Source of the DNA: Tenrec ecaudatus
Lineage: Eukaryota > Chordata > Mammalia > Afrosoricida > Tenrecidae
Assembly: GCF_050624435.1 (NCBI RefSeq)
Contig: NC_134547.1
Coordinates: 28,692,419 to 28,756,418 of the forward strand
Reading direction: 5' to 3'
DNA length: 64,000 bases
How positions within the stretch are numbered: position 1 is the first letter of the stretch; each line of letters begins with the position of its first letter. A program made the translations under genes and the position numbers. Under the pieces are notes generated by a model. It was not told the origin of the DNA. It searched no databases and saw nothing but the letters and a program-made list of their open reading frames with translations. Positions 27,144-38,737 of the stretch are shown here, piece by piece.

Positions 27144-27504
27144 AAAAATCCCATCTCCATTGTTCCTCTCCAATCCCAATGCCACAGAAATTACCAATTG
27201 CCTCAGCTGACATCACCTCTCGGGGGCGCTACAGCCTCCCTGGTAGAGCAGCCAGCAGAGTGGTCTTGAGTGTTCAAGCCAAAGCAGGTCACATTTTCCC
27301 ACTGACAACTCTTCTGTGTCTCAAACCATGGCCTGACCCCCTGTTCAGCTCCCCCAAACTTCATACCTCAACTACCTGTGCTTGCTTATCATGGCCATTT
27401 CCTGGTCAAGCCCTGTGCATCATCTACAGTTCATCTCTTTGAAGAACAAGCTCAAGGCAAGGTTGTGTCATTTTACCATCACACGCCTAGCAACCAAACC
27501 AGAC

Positions 27505-27728
27505 CTAACTAGCAACTAACTGTCATCTAATCAATTACAATTCATGGCAACCCCATGTGTCAGAGTGGAACAGTGCTCCTTGAGCTTCTATATTCCATAG
27601 GTCAGTGTCTGGGATGGTATGAGAGCTTTGTTTTTCAGGGGGAATTGTAGAGCCCAATGACTTTCAGAAGTCATTGTCAAGCATTTACTCCAAGGTGCCA
27701 CCAAATAGGTTCCAACCTCCAACCTTTC
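27505..27728 (-). mobile_element. AfroSINE, reverse orientation
   Basis: Contains 'ttcatggcaaccccatgtgt', 'cattgtcaagcatttactcc', 'aggtgccaccaaataggttc' and 'caacctccaacctttcagtt', in tail-to-head order. Confidence 0.75.
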
Positions 27729-27729
27729 A

Positions 27730-28240
27730 GTTGGTGGTGTTCGGTGCTCTCAAGTCGGCTCCGACTCAGAGTGACTCAGCACCAGAAAGGGTAACACAGC
27801 CTGGTCCTGCACCATTCCCACAACTGCTCCTCTGTTGAAGCCCATGGTTGCAGCTGCAGGGTCAATCCATCGCGTAGACCACTCTTTCCAGCTGTATTTT
27901 GAGTGCCTCCCGGAAGGCTGCCATGAGGCAGAATAGTCAGAATTGACTTGACGGCACTGAGTTTGGTCTTTGAGTTTCCCACCTGTGGGGATCATCTGCT
28001 GGCACTATATTAGCGTCTGTAGCCATTCATAAAATTTTCAGGGGTGAAGTTATCACAAGTGGGCTGCTTTAGCCTGGAAACTCCACTGAAACCTGTCCAC
28101 CATGAGTCACCATACAGGAACTGGAGGTACCAGTAGCATGGCTTCCAGTACCATACAAGGCACCGTAGCACGACAAACTGATAGAGGACTGTGGCCCAAG
28201 CACTGCATTTTAGTGCAGGGCTTGGCATATAGCACCCAGC
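27730..28240 (-). mobile_element. RTE (BovB-type) LINE fragments, reverse
   Basis: Two RTE-like blocks: 'tcaagtcggctccgactcag' with the reverse ORF2 end (27,730-27,910), then a 5'-region-like block (27,990-28,240) with 'ggaaactccactgaaacctg' and 'gtaccagtagcatggcttcc'. They may be one rearranged copy. Confidence 0.55.
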
Positions 28241-28654
28241 AGGCATTGCTAAAAAGTCAATTTCCCACTCACAGCAACAAGTCAGCACAGGGTTTTTGAT
28301 GTTCATGCTTGTTGAACAGACACAAAGGCTGAGTGAGCACACTCATTTTCTGAGTCTCTCACCTACAAATGAGTCTCTCTACAGTTCAGATCTCTTAACC
28401 ACAATTCAACCGTGTTACTAAGCTTCGACAGTAATCTTATTGCCTAAATTTCCTGATCTTTCTAAGAAACATACAAGAAGATTGAAAATACAGTCCTGTC
28501 AGCTACTTCTTGTCACCAGCCCCTAAGTGCACACTGAGCGCCATTCTTTATCTGGTCCTTGCTTTGTTTCCTTTGAAGACCTACTTAGCCCCGTATGTCT
28601 GCCCATTACGGTCCTGAAGGCCCTGGCCTTGCACCAAGGTTCAGCAACTCTGGA

Positions 28655-28852
28655 CTTTCATCTCAATGTCATCAAGTTCATGCCGACTCACAGCGACTCT
28701 ATAGGACAGGAGAGAACTTCCCCTATGGGTTTCAGAGACTGTAACTCTTTATGGGAGTTGAAAACTCTGTGCCTCTTCTGAGGAATACTGATGGTTTCAA
28801 GCTGCTGATCTTGCACGTGCCAGCCCGCCACCACCAGGGCTCCCTAACTCTG
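28655..28852 (-). mobile_element. AfroSINE, reverse orientation
   Basis: 'tgccgactcacagcgactct', 'gggtttcagagactgtaact' and 'ccgccaccaccagggctccc' give a nearly complete tail-to-head copy. Confidence 0.85.
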
Positions 28853-29371
28853 GAATAGAAGCCAGGGCAGTCAGGAGACACCCAGTGAGGAGGCTTTCTA
28901 CTGAGTTGCCTCTGCTTGCTTTGGGATGCAAAGCCGGGGTCTAGGAAGGAGGTAGATACCATCAGGAAGTACCTAAGTGATCCCTTGGGGTAAGAATAAA
29001 AAAAAGATGTGTCTTCATTATTCTTTCTTAAGTCATCTTTTCTGAACAGAGGAGGGTTGGAATTGACTCAATAGCAATTGAGGGAGATATATCATAAACA
29101 TCTATCTATTCAGAACGCATATTCATTTTCTTCCCTTTCTTTTTTCCTGATAGGGATGGGAAGCCAGAAGGTACCTACCAGTCAGTATAAGAAACCACGG
29201 AAACACTCCTCCCAAGACTACACAGTAAATTAGACTTGAAGTTGTACCTACCTATATCTACCATTCCTGTGACCAGGTGAGGCACCCTTAAGCAGTGAGA
29301 TCAAACCCAGCCCTCAGGGGTCCTATTTGTCTCCACTAGAGACTTGTGGTGCACTATTTCCATAACACCCC

Positions 29372-29565
29372 AAGGAGCCCTGGTGGTGAAATGTGTTACA
29401 CATTGAGCTGCTAACCACATGAACCTTGGTTTGAATCCATCAGCCACTCCAATGGAGATTCGGCTGCCTGCTCCCATGAAGATTTATAACCCCAGGCAGG
29501 CACTCTAGTGTTCTCTGAGATCACTGCGGGCCAGAACTGACTCCAAAGCAGTGGGTTTAGTCTGC
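29372..29565 (+). mobile_element. AfroSINE
   Basis: 'caaggagccctggtggtgaa', 'gagctgctaaccacatgaac', 'gcctgctcccatgaagattt', 'agaactgactccaaagcagt'. Near complete. Confidence 0.85.
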
Positions 29566-29634
29566 TTTATTAATTCCCCAGAGCTAATACCACCTCTCCA
29601 GGGCCAGAGAGCCTTGCTGACAGTTATGATGTGC

Positions 29635-29725
29635 TCCCGAGTCTCGGAAATCTATACAGGGGCGCCAATGAGTCAGAGTCCACTCGCTGGCTGCAGGTTC
29701 CTCGTTTGGGTTTGGTTTCCTGAAA
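29635..29725 (+). mobile_element. AfroSINE tail fragment
   Basis: 'gagtctcggaaatctataca' and 'gagtcagagtccactcgctg' match the tail part only. Confidence 0.55.
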
Positions 29726-30645
29726 AATGACATTTCTGTCTCTATTCATTTTTGTTGCTAGGCAAGTAGTAGCAACAAAATCTCCAGCTTACCTAGCACC
29801 TTGAAATTCCAACTGGTTTCCAGTAAAAAAATTTCAGGCCACAGAGAATTACCACCCCCACTCCACTGCTACTGGCTGAGTATATCTTAACAATTCCAAG
29901 AACTTTTAGATGCAGAATGTCTTCATTCAAATCAATCCACACCTGACAGTATTTTATTTCAAAAAGATGTGCCTTGAGTCACAGAGACCACCTGGATGGG
30001 AAAAGAACAAGTATACTCAACGAGTCAAGTCCCTAAAAGCTGGGAAGATTGGGGGGGAAAAACATTTTTGTGTCATACACTATTAAAACCTTTCTAGAAT
30101 GGGCACATTAGACTACAAGCCTCAATCAGGAGGAAAGCCAAAGACATCTTTTGAAGCCTAGAAACAAACATCCAAGGTCACTGGGAAGAACTCTCCCCTG
30201 GCCGCCAATATTCGGGTTCACCCTTTCCTTGTTCCCTTCTTTTCCACACATCTCGTACACAGTGCAGTGCAGGGCATTCAACGTGGAGCTCCAGAACCAA
30301 CCCAGTCAGTTCTTCTCCAGTTGGTCTTCAAAGACCAGCTGGTGCCCCCACCGCTGAGCAGAACCCACAGTCCGCTCTGGAGTCTTTCCGAGGGGTTGGC
30401 AGGAAGAGACCTTCCGCTACTCTGGAAACACCCTGGGTCCCCAAGGGCCCAGCCGAGCCCGGGGGTCCCGACCGCACGCGGCACGACCACGCCGAGCGCC
30501 GGGTCTTGGAGGGGCGCGCCCCGTCTTCCGTCCGGCCCGCGGGCGCCCTCAGGCAGCGAAGGGCGCCCGGGGGCCGCGGCGGCACCGCGACGCTGGGCCG
30601 CGGCCAGCGATGAGCTCAGCGCCCCCGCCGGGTGTTGCCGGCAGG

Positions 30646-30653
30646 TTGCATCA
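30646..30653 (-). promoter_or_regulatory. CEBPG: C/EBP-ATF response element (TTGCATCA)
   Basis: Exact TTGCATCA core as read on the + strand (TGATGCAA on the gene strand), the half-C/EBP half-CRE composite bound by ATF4:C/EBP dimers in amino-acid response genes. It lies in CpG-island sequence about 150 bases inside intron 1. C/EBP gamma itself forms such dimers, so autoregulation is plausible. Occupancy is not shown. Confidence 0.5.
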
Positions 30654-30801
30654 GACGCCGCGCGGGGCCGCCGCCCGCACCGTGGGCCGCACGGGGCCTG
30701 CCCGGCCGGGAGCCAGGCTGGGGCTGCTCAGGCCGGCCGGTGCCCACGCCCGCCTCCGCCGCGACCTCCCCATCTCCGCTGGGCCCGCCTGCCCGCCTTA
30801 C

Positions 30802-31000
30802 CTGCGCCTCCAGCCTGCCCGCCCGTAGGCGGTCTCCACTCCGAGCGGCCCCGCGCGGCCCTACCCGACCCAGGCCTCGCAGCCCGCGAGCCAGCAAGGA
30901 GGAGCGACGGTTACGAAACCCGCAGCCTCCGCCCGATCCGCAGCCGCGGCCTCCGGCTTCCCCTCCCATCAGGGACCGCGCGCGCGCGCGCGCGCGCCGC
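30802..31000 (-). other. CEBPG: CEBPG non-coding exon 1 (start approximate)
   Basis: On the - strand gaggcgcag precedes GTAAGG, a strong splice donor (exon end 30802). This fits the known two-exon layout of CEBPG. The transcription start is a guess placed just downstream of the CCAAT boxes near the CG tract. Confidence 0.55.
30977..30996. repeat. Alternating CG tract followed by CCG repeats
   Basis: Ten CG dinucleotides, then five CCG units to 31,011. Z-DNA-prone, in the core promoter. Confidence 0.9.
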
Positions 31001-31014
31001 CGCCGCCGCCACAG

Positions 31015-31019
31015 CCAAT
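31015..31019 (-). promoter_or_regulatory. CEBPG: CCAAT box (NF-Y type), proximal
   Basis: cagCCAATggg on the + strand, so inverted (ATTGG) relative to CEBPG. Confidence 0.55.
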
Positions 31020-31074
31020 GGGAACGCAGGCCTGGGGCGGCCCACCCTCTTCTGGCGACGGGCAGTGGCTTCAG

Positions 31075-31079
31075 CCAAT
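31075..31079 (-). promoter_or_regulatory. CEBPG: CCAAT box (NF-Y type), distal
   Basis: cagCCAATcgt on the + strand, 60 bases from the first box. Paired CCAAT boxes are common in CpG-island promoters. Confidence 0.5.
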
Positions 31080-31259
31080 CGTAGACGGTCTGTCGGCGGG
31101 AGGCGGGCGTCCGGCGGAGGCGTTGGCCTCGGAGCCAGCAGTGCGGGATGGCGGGCGTGGCGGGCGGAGACCCCGCGACGGCTGCCGTCGAAGGGCGGGG
31201 GCGACCGGGCCGTTCAAGTTGGAGGTGCTGACAAACCGTAACCTGGTAAAGGCGACACC

Positions 31260-33210
31260 TTTCTTTAGTAGCTTTCACAAACCGGATTTCCTGAGGTGAT
31301 TTTCTTTGGCAGGCGCTGATTTCTAGTGTCAACACACTCTTGGGGCAGGGGGTGTCCTCTGAGGGCCCCTCGAGAAGACAGACCCAGCCTCCTTGGAGGC
31401 CCCATCGCCGACAGTGCCTGTGCCCGTTTGCGGGGCCGGAAGAGAAAACCCATACTTCACGCCAAAGGATGCAAACTTGTTAAAAAGAAAATGATTGAAA
31501 CAACAGATCCCCAGCGTAAGATTATTACTGCTGTCACAGTCGTGAAAACTGGCAACCATGGCCCGTTTTCACCGAGAAGTGTATAGAATTCCCCCAAATC
31601 TGTGTCCTTTTAGTGCCTTGGAGATGAACACGTAGATGAGAATGTAATGAATAGCAATTCAGATCACCAAACTCCCCACGGTGTGGAAATGTTTTTGTTT
31701 TCACAACCAGGAAGCAGCTGTGCAGCATTGGGTGGAGGACAACCCACCTGATTGGATTGATTGCTTCCTCTTTAGCAATTCAAAATTGCTTCATACCTCA
31801 AGTTATGGAGCCATCTTCGAGGAATCACTAAAAAGATACAAACACGCGTGCCAAAAAAAGTGAACAAAAATATAAAGTATCCTTGACATCAGAGTTTCTT
31901 TCACATTGGTCTTCAATGTTCCGAGTTGAAAATTTGGCTTGCATTTTGGGATTTATAAACAGTTCTGACCTCACCTTTTATCCTCTCACTTGCTAACCAC
32001 TCCCAAGAAGCTCCAGGGTTCTCCTAGTGTGTGTCTAGGCAGGCCTTCTTCCAGCCCAGCAAGTCTAGTCAATGTCAGAAACTAGTCTTATCTTATTACC
32101 ATCAAGTCCATTCCAATTCATGGGGGAGGGGACTTATGTCTTCAGTTGCTCTCAGGAAGTCCGCCTCCCCTCCACTTATTTTTAAATATGTCTTTAGTGA
32201 CAACTACACAAGCACAAGATGCTACAAGAGATTATTGAGAAGCAAACCAGATCTGGCCTGATGGGTCAGGGAAGATCTGAAAGGTAAGTAGGATTGGGTT
32301 AGGCAGGCAGATGTTCCAGTCAGAGGGTATGACTTGCCCATAAATCCTGTGATTGCTTGTGTAATTTGATTTTCATTTTGTCTTTTTGTGACCTGGAAAC
32401 ATACATCATCTCAACAGTATCTACATGTGCGATTCAGTGGCATTGATTACATTACAATTGTACAATTGATCTCACTCTTTCCAAATCATTCCAGCACTGT
32501 TAACATAAATTCAATGCCCCCCCCCCCCAATCCCCAGCCCACCATGCTTTCTCATTGACTACAATGCAGCAGAAGCACAACCTTGAGACGGCAGCACAGA
32601 AACTACAAGCTAGATGCCTGGGCCAAGTTCATCACACGATGCTAAGAACACGTTTGAAGAAACATGCCCATACTGTTTCCAGTTGCTGCTATTGGATAAC
32701 TCCTGAGTGTGCCTCAAGCTGAACCCAAACTGACACCCAAAATACAGAGACTTCCAGTTGAAAAGGAAAAGGTCATACACTCAGTTTTAAAGAAGCAAAA
32801 ATTATGCAAAGTACAAAGACTCCAAAAGCTGGTTATTTGTAAAACCTGCATCAGAACAGTTAAACAAGGTAAAAAGTAGAAACCTTCTTTCTTCACGGAG
32901 GATCAGTGCAACATCTAACCCCGCTCTGAGGACACCAGGGGCCCTGCCTTGATAGTCAGAACACCTACATCTGGACAGTCAACACCCACTTTCTCTTCCT
33001 CAAAGAGTACAAGCAAAACAAAGAAATACTTTTCTCAACTAAAAATGTTGCTCAGTCAGCAAGAATCCCACAAGATTCCAAAGATGCATTTTAGAAATTT
33101 CTTGTCTTCTCTGTAAAGGATGGATTTTGAAAATAAAAAATGTTTAATGTAATTTCTGAAACAAAAACTAATTAGAAAACCAATACTTTTTGCCTTTTAA
33201 AAAGAAAAGC
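31260..33210. other. Intergenic stretch, no gene seen
   Basis: AT-rich sequence upstream of CEBPG. A weak SINE remnant is at about 32,090-32,170 and an old L1-like piece with a C-run at about 32,395-32,560. A frame at 31,326-31,586 shows no family resemblance. No splice pattern for a divergent transcript can be argued. Confidence 0.6.
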
Positions 33211-33214
33211 ATGA

Positions 33215-35085
33215 GGGGCTGACCCTAATCCCAACTACATGGACAGCTAGCTGCCCCTCCCTCAGAAGAATTTATTTCAGAGGACAGCTCTGAAACTACA
33301 GCTCAGGTCATGTCTGATCAGAGCACACGGGACCAAATGAAGGGGTTAGGAAGAGAGTGGAGCACATCCTGACCCACCAAGCCTTGACGATGATATCCCT
33401 GCTCAGAGCAGCCAGTGCACAGAGAGGACCCATGGCCGACCCCACTAGGAGACACAACATCCTTCACAACACTGGAAACATAATGTGGGAGTTGCACTCC
33501 ATCTGACCCCACCACACTGAGGCAAAACACTAAGGGCGTACAATAGAACAGCAAGGAGAGCAGAGCAAGGAAGTCCCTAGGGAGTACAAAAATAGACTTT
33601 TGGGCCAGGGAGTGACACCCTTTCAGATTCGACCGCAAACACTCCTAAAGGTCAACAAACAGACCTTGAACTACTTACAGGCTTCTCCCGGTTTTTTGTT
33701 GTTGTTTTGTTGCTTTGTTTTGCTCTGTCTTGTTTTGGTGCATATTATTATCTCTCCAGGTCTATCTAGATAAGATAGGCTGGATAAACAATCTGGAGGA
33801 GAAAACCAGAATGGTGGTTGGTGGAGAAACACGGGAAACGCTAAGGTGGGGAGAAGGAAGTGGGTGCTAACAAACCCAGGGATAAGGGAACAAGTGATCA
33901 AAAATCAGTGGCGAGGATGGTGTAAGACCCTGGTAGGACTTGATCAAGGGCAATGTAACTGAGAGGAATTACTGAAACCCAAATGAAGGCTGAACATGAT
34001 AGTGGGACAAGGGAAAGTAAAAGGAAATAGAGGAAAGAAGTACGCAAAGGGCATTTATAGAGGTCTAAATACAGGCATGTACATATGTAAATATATTTAT
34101 ATATGATGGGGAAATAGATCTATGTTCATAGATTTATAAGTTTAATATTAAGAGAGCAGATGGACATTGGGTCTCAAGTACTTCTTCAATTCAAGAACAC
34201 ATCTACTAAACTGGCATTCCATGATGCTCACCTTCTTGACATGATCGCTGAAGACAAATGTGTCCATAAGCTAATATGGTGAAGAAAGCTGATGGTGCCT
34301 GGCTATCAAAAGAGCGTCTGGAGTCTTAAAGGCTTAAAGATAAACAAGCGACCGGCCATCTAGCTGAGAAGCAACAGAGCCCACATGGAAGAAGCACATC
34401 AGCCTCTGTGATCACAAGGTGTTGATGGGATCAGGTATCAAACATCAAAGAACAAAAAATCATATCATGAATGACGGGAGTGCCAAGTGGGGTCCCAAAG
34501 CCCATATGTAGGCAGCTGGACATCCCTTTACAGAAGGGCCGTGGAGAGGAGATGAGCAAGAGTGCAGTATAGCACTTATAAAACATACAACTGTTCTGTA
34601 GTTCTTAATGCTTCCTCCCCACCAAAATCGTGATCCCAATTCTACCTTACAAATCCGGCTAGACCAGAGGGTGTACATTGGTACAGATAGGAACTGGAAA
34701 CACAGGGAATCCAGGACAGATGAAACCCTCAGGACCAGTGGAGAGAGTGGCGATACCGGGAGGGTGGAGATAAGGTGGGGTACAAAGGGGGAACTGATTA
34801 TAAGGATCTACATATAACCCCTTCCCTGGGGGACAGACAACAGAAAAGTGGGTGAAAGGAGACTTTGAACAGTGTAAGATATGACAAAGTTATTTATAAA
34901 TTATCAAGGGTTCATGAGGGAGGGGGGCGGAGAGGGAGGGGAAAAAGCTGGTACCTAGGGCTGTTTTGAGGTTGATGGCAACAAATGTATAAATGTGCAT
35001 GACACAATGGATGGATATATGGATTATGATAAGAGTTGTACAAGTCCCCAATAAAATGGTGTAAAAAAACCAAAACCAGAAACGT
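33215..35085 (+). mobile_element. Lineage-specific LINE 3' region (L1-like 3' UTR), longest copy
   Basis: The longest copy of the family that also ends at 27,143, 51,737 and (reverse) 56,582. It has a polypurine tract at about 34,910-34,940, 'gattatgataagagttgtac', then 'cccaataaaatgg' and A-rich tails. No intact reverse transcriptase frame is seen. A G-rich polypurine tract before the polyadenylation signal is an L1 3' UTR hallmark, so an afrotherian L1 is my best call. The 5' limit is uncertain. Confidence 0.55.
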
Positions 35086-35152
35086 TAAAAAAAAAAAAAA
35101 GCAAACATGACCGTGAAGTCCAAGAGCAAATTTCCTTGGCATCCCTTGAGAA

Positions 35153-35304
35153 TAGTGGTTCTCAACCTTGCTCATGCCGTGACCCTTTAGTACAGTTCCT
35201 CATCTTGTGGCGACCCCCAACCATAAAGTTATTTTCATTGCTACTTCATCACTGTAATTTTGCTACTGTTATGAATGTCATGTAAATATCTGATATGCAG
35301 GATG
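35153..35304 (-). mobile_element. SPIN/URR1-type hAT transposon, truncated
   Basis: 'agtggttctcaaccttgctc', 'ccataaagttattttcattg' and 'gctactgttatgaatgtcat' are the reverse complement of the element at 23,292. It then reads 'aaatatctgatatgcaggat', an internal segment missing from the 23,292 copy. The far terminal repeat is lost. Confidence 0.75.
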
Positions 35305-36851
35305 GTTTTTTGAGTTTGTTTGGTTTTTTTTTTTAGCAGCATCTACAAGCTTTTGAAGCTTTCTTCTGGGTATCAATAACCTCAGTGCTAATTCAGAAAA
35401 AGGACTAAATGTATGTGTCTTTATGTCCTCACACACATCTGAATAATGAAATCTTTAAAATCTGGACATTATTCCTATTTTGAGTACGAAATAATTTGCC
35501 CTGGTGAAGACAATTCTAGGTCTGAAAATTACATCAGCACACTGAGTAATAGCTTCGGTATCTTAATTCTTTTCTAGATCATAGATAAACCTTTTTAAAA
35601 ATGATAAGCTAAAGTTGTAGTTAACATGTCTTGAAAAGCTCATTAAATAAATGATTTAGATACTTTGTACTATAAATTAAAATAACACAATGCTCCCTCA
35701 ACAAGTCCACCTTTTCTGCCCTCTTCCTCATCCCCAGGATCTAATAACACTCTTTGGGTTCTATCTATCTGCTTATTTCATTATTTTTCAACTGACCTAC
35801 TTCCTCAACATGTTCTCAAGGTTCATCCATGTAGTGACATGCACCAGAACTTCACTTCCCTGTCTGGCTAAGTAATATCCTATTGCAAGCATATGCCACA
35901 GTTTGCTTATCTGTTCATCCGTTGATTGGAAGTTTTGGTGGTTTCTACCATTTGAATATTATGAAAAGAGAGGTGTAAGTAAAATTGCATCAAGATGCCG
36001 TTCACCCATTTAAGAACGGCAATGATAAAAAGTAGGGAAAATGACAGATGTCGCTGGAGCAGGGGAAAAACTAAAGCCTCATTCACTGCCAGTGAGTGTC
36101 AGATGGGCTCAATGGCAGTGAGTTTGGCTCAGGAGCTGAAAGGCTAGTCACATTGGAGTTTATTGATAATTTGAACAAATTATTTGGTGAAATGTCTGTT
36201 CAAGGTCTTTGCTCCTTTTTAATTGGGCTGTCGGTCTTTTTGTTAGGTACCAGAGTTTATTTCTGAGCACCCTGGTTTGCAGAAGTGACAGCCCCAAATC
36301 CAGTTGTAGTGTTCCCACATCGATTAAGACTCCATCGAATTACTTCTGATCATTAACCAAAAATGTTCATAATCTTGCCCTCAGGCAGAGTGCATTGGGA
36401 AGTAGATTACCTCCATCCATCTCTAGACAGCCCATGGAAGGGCTGTCTTTTAGGGGGTTACTTGGGTATGTCATGAGTCAAGCATTATCACTCCCACCCT
36501 GACAGCCTTGATCTTAGTCCCTGGACTCAGTGTAAGCTCTTCTACTTAACATAATGAATGTGTCCCAATCACGGTCCTATTATCATTTCTGGAGTCTCAC
36601 CCATAACTATGATAACCATAAATTTGTGACAGTTTCCTTTGTTCCATGTCTTAATTAACTGGTGTCCTGACTCTGAATCCTTGGATGCCAGCCCTCATGC
36701 TATTGGCCCCCTCATCAAGATGGTGTGTCTTTTAATACTTAATAAATATTCTCCCTAATTATATTTGAGATTGTGATCTCTTTTGCACCCTAAAACAGTT
36801 GTTATAGATGTTTTTAACATCTTGGATATTAGGTCCCTTATCTGATACATC

Positions 36852-37032
36852 CAAGGAGCTCTGGTGGCCTAATGGTATGTATTAAATTACCAACCTGGAG
36901 GTCAGCAGTCGAAACCACAGGCCGCTCTGTAGGAGAAATATGAGGCTTTCTATAGGGGCAGTTCTACCCTCCCCTATAAGGTCACTATCAGTTGGAATTG
37001 ACGCAAAGGCAATGAGTTTGGGTTTGGTCTTA
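36852..37032 (+). mobile_element. AfroSINE inside L1
   Basis: 'ccaaggagctctggtggcct', 'ggtcagcagtcgaaaccaca', 'ggttggaattgacgcaaagg'-type order, near complete. Confidence 0.85.
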
Positions 37033-37129
37033 TCTGACACACAGTTCTCAAAATTTTCCTCTAAATCTGTATATTACTTCTTTGTTGAGAAAGTTTTTTT
37101 GATGAGTAAAATATATAATTTTTTCAAAA

Positions 37130-37290
37130 CAATTTTATTGGGAGTTTATATATATATGTATGTATATATATATATAATTCCATAGTTCAATCACATCAAG
37201 CGGTATTGTACAATTGCTACCACAATCAGTTTCAAAACATTATTTTCCTTCCTGAACTCCTTGAGGTCAATTCCCTTTTACCATCCCTAA
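37130..37290 (-). mobile_element. LINE 3' end, reverse
   Basis: 'caaaacaattttattgggag' then a TA-rich run (37,149-37,177) and 'caatcacatcaagcggtatt' resemble the reverse 3' end at 56,582-56,966, more diverged. Confidence 0.45.
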
Positions 37291-37319
37291 AATATGTAAT
37301 TTTTGTGTAGTCCCATTTA

Positions 37320-37540
37320 TCTAGGGACCCTAGTGAAATGACAGTTAAATGCTCACTTACTAACCCCAAAAGATTGGCTGTGTAAGCCTATCCAGTGGCT
37401 CCATGGGAGAAAGACCTATTGATCTTCTCCCATACAGATCACAGCCTAGGACAGCCTATGGGGCAAACTTGCTCTTCCACATAGGGTCAGTCTGAGCTCA
37501 AATGGACTTGCCAGCACCTAACCACCACCACATCCCATTT
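37320..37540 (+). mobile_element. AfroSINE inside L1
   Basis: 'ctagggaccctagtgaaatg', 'ggctccatgggagaaagacc', 'ggcaaacttgctcttccaca', 'gagctcaaatggacttgcca'. Confidence 0.7.
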
Positions 37541-38737
37541 ATCTGTGTCAACTTTTGCTTCTTATCCTTTTGTTACTATATCTGATAATTATTAAAAACT
37601 AGGCTCCACAGTTGCATTCTATCTTTTATTTGAAGAATTCCTTGGCTTTAGTTTTTACACTTAACTTCTTGACCCATTCTGATTGGTTATGTGTATAGTA
37701 TGAGGCATGGATCCTAACTCATTCTTCTGTATGTGGAAATCCAATATTCCCAACATTGCTTATTAAAGAAACTCTTCTTTCTCCATTGACTGGACTTAGC
37801 ACCCTGATCAAAAAGCAGTTGACCATAGATATATAGATTTACTTCTGGACTATTATTATCCCAGTGCCAAGCTGGTTTAATTACTATAGCTTTAGAGTAT
37901 GTTTTGAAATCAGGAAGTGTGAGTCCTTCTACCTTATTGTTCTTCAAGATTGCTTAAGCTATTCTGGTTCCTTGCCATTCCATATAAATTTGAGCATTGG
38001 TTTTTCAATTTCTGTAGAGAAAGCTGTTGTGTGATGAGAAAATTTATAACAAAAGTAGCTAGTGTCCAGTGCTTCAATAGAGACAGGGCATATGGGCTCT
38101 AAAAGGAACTGTTTTTAAACCTAAGAGAAATGGCATAAATCATGATGCCAAATCCACTTAATACAGGAAGAAACCATCTCTTCAACAAATGGTGCTGGCA
38201 AAATGCATTTCCACAAGCAGCAAAATGAAACAAGATCCATACCTCACACCATACAGTACAAAGGCTAATTCAAAATGGATCAGGGACCTGAATGTTAAAT
38301 CTAAAACCATAAAATTCTTGGAACAAAATCTAGGAGCAAAGCTTTGAGACATAATTTTTTTCAATGGTAATTATCAGACACAGCAACAAAGACCTAAGTA
38401 ACAGAAAACAAAATCTATAACTGAGACCTCATAAAGTTTAAATACTTATGTTTTTTAGAAGACTAAAGAGACAATCTACATACTGGGAAGAAAACCTTTG
38501 GGAATGATACAAGTAATTAGGGTCTAATACCTAAAATGTGTAGAAACTTCTACAACTTAACAACAAAAAGATAACACATTCAAAAACTGGGCAAATGACA
38601 CAGATACTTCACTAAAGGGCATATTCAAATGGCCAACAAGACACACTAAAAGATGCTCAAGGTCATTAGCCAACAGAGAAATGCAAATCAAAATCATAAT
38701 GAGATACATTTTCAACCCCATTAGGGCGGCCAAAGGG

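Larger units (their letters stand above)
22424..30801 (-). other. CEBPG: CEBPG intron 1
   Basis: About 8.4 kb between the exon 1 donor (GTAAGG, 30801-30796 on the - strand) and the exon 2 acceptor (ends 22424). It is heavily loaded with transposable elements, listed individually. The part next to exon 1 (about 30,400-30,801) is CpG-rich and repeat-free. Unassigned stretches such as 26,290-26,950 and 28,240-28,650 show no gene. Confidence 0.7.
30400..31260 (-). promoter_or_regulatory. CEBPG: CpG island promoter of CEBPG
   Basis: A sharply delimited CpG-dense, repeat-free block in otherwise AT-rich DNA. It covers the inferred exon 1, two CCAAT boxes, several GC-rich Sp-type motifs and an alternating CG tract at about 30,977-30,996. 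No TATA box is evident. Typical of a housekeeping, possibly bidirectional, promoter. Confidence 0.85.
35690..38040 (-). mobile_element. Old L1, reverse orientation, interrupted
   Basis: At 37,714-37,947 the - strand reads L1 ORF2: DFKTYSKAIVIKPAWHWDNN, IYGQLLFDQGAKSSQW, NKQCWEYWISTYRRM. A 3' region matches at 35,690-35,990 (reverse of the L1 3' end) and 36,180-36,250. SINEs and a LINE 3' fragment interrupt it. Stops are present, so it is dead. Confidence 0.75.

Noticed and set aside
30267-31241. 324-residue open frame across the CpG island
   Set aside because: Arg/Pro/Ala/Gly-rich composition typical of CpG islands, no domain. It overlaps the CEBPG promoter and exon 1 on the other strand.
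31326-31586. Possible divergent gene opposite CEBPG
   Set aside because: The frame has no homology that I recognise and no supporting splice pattern.
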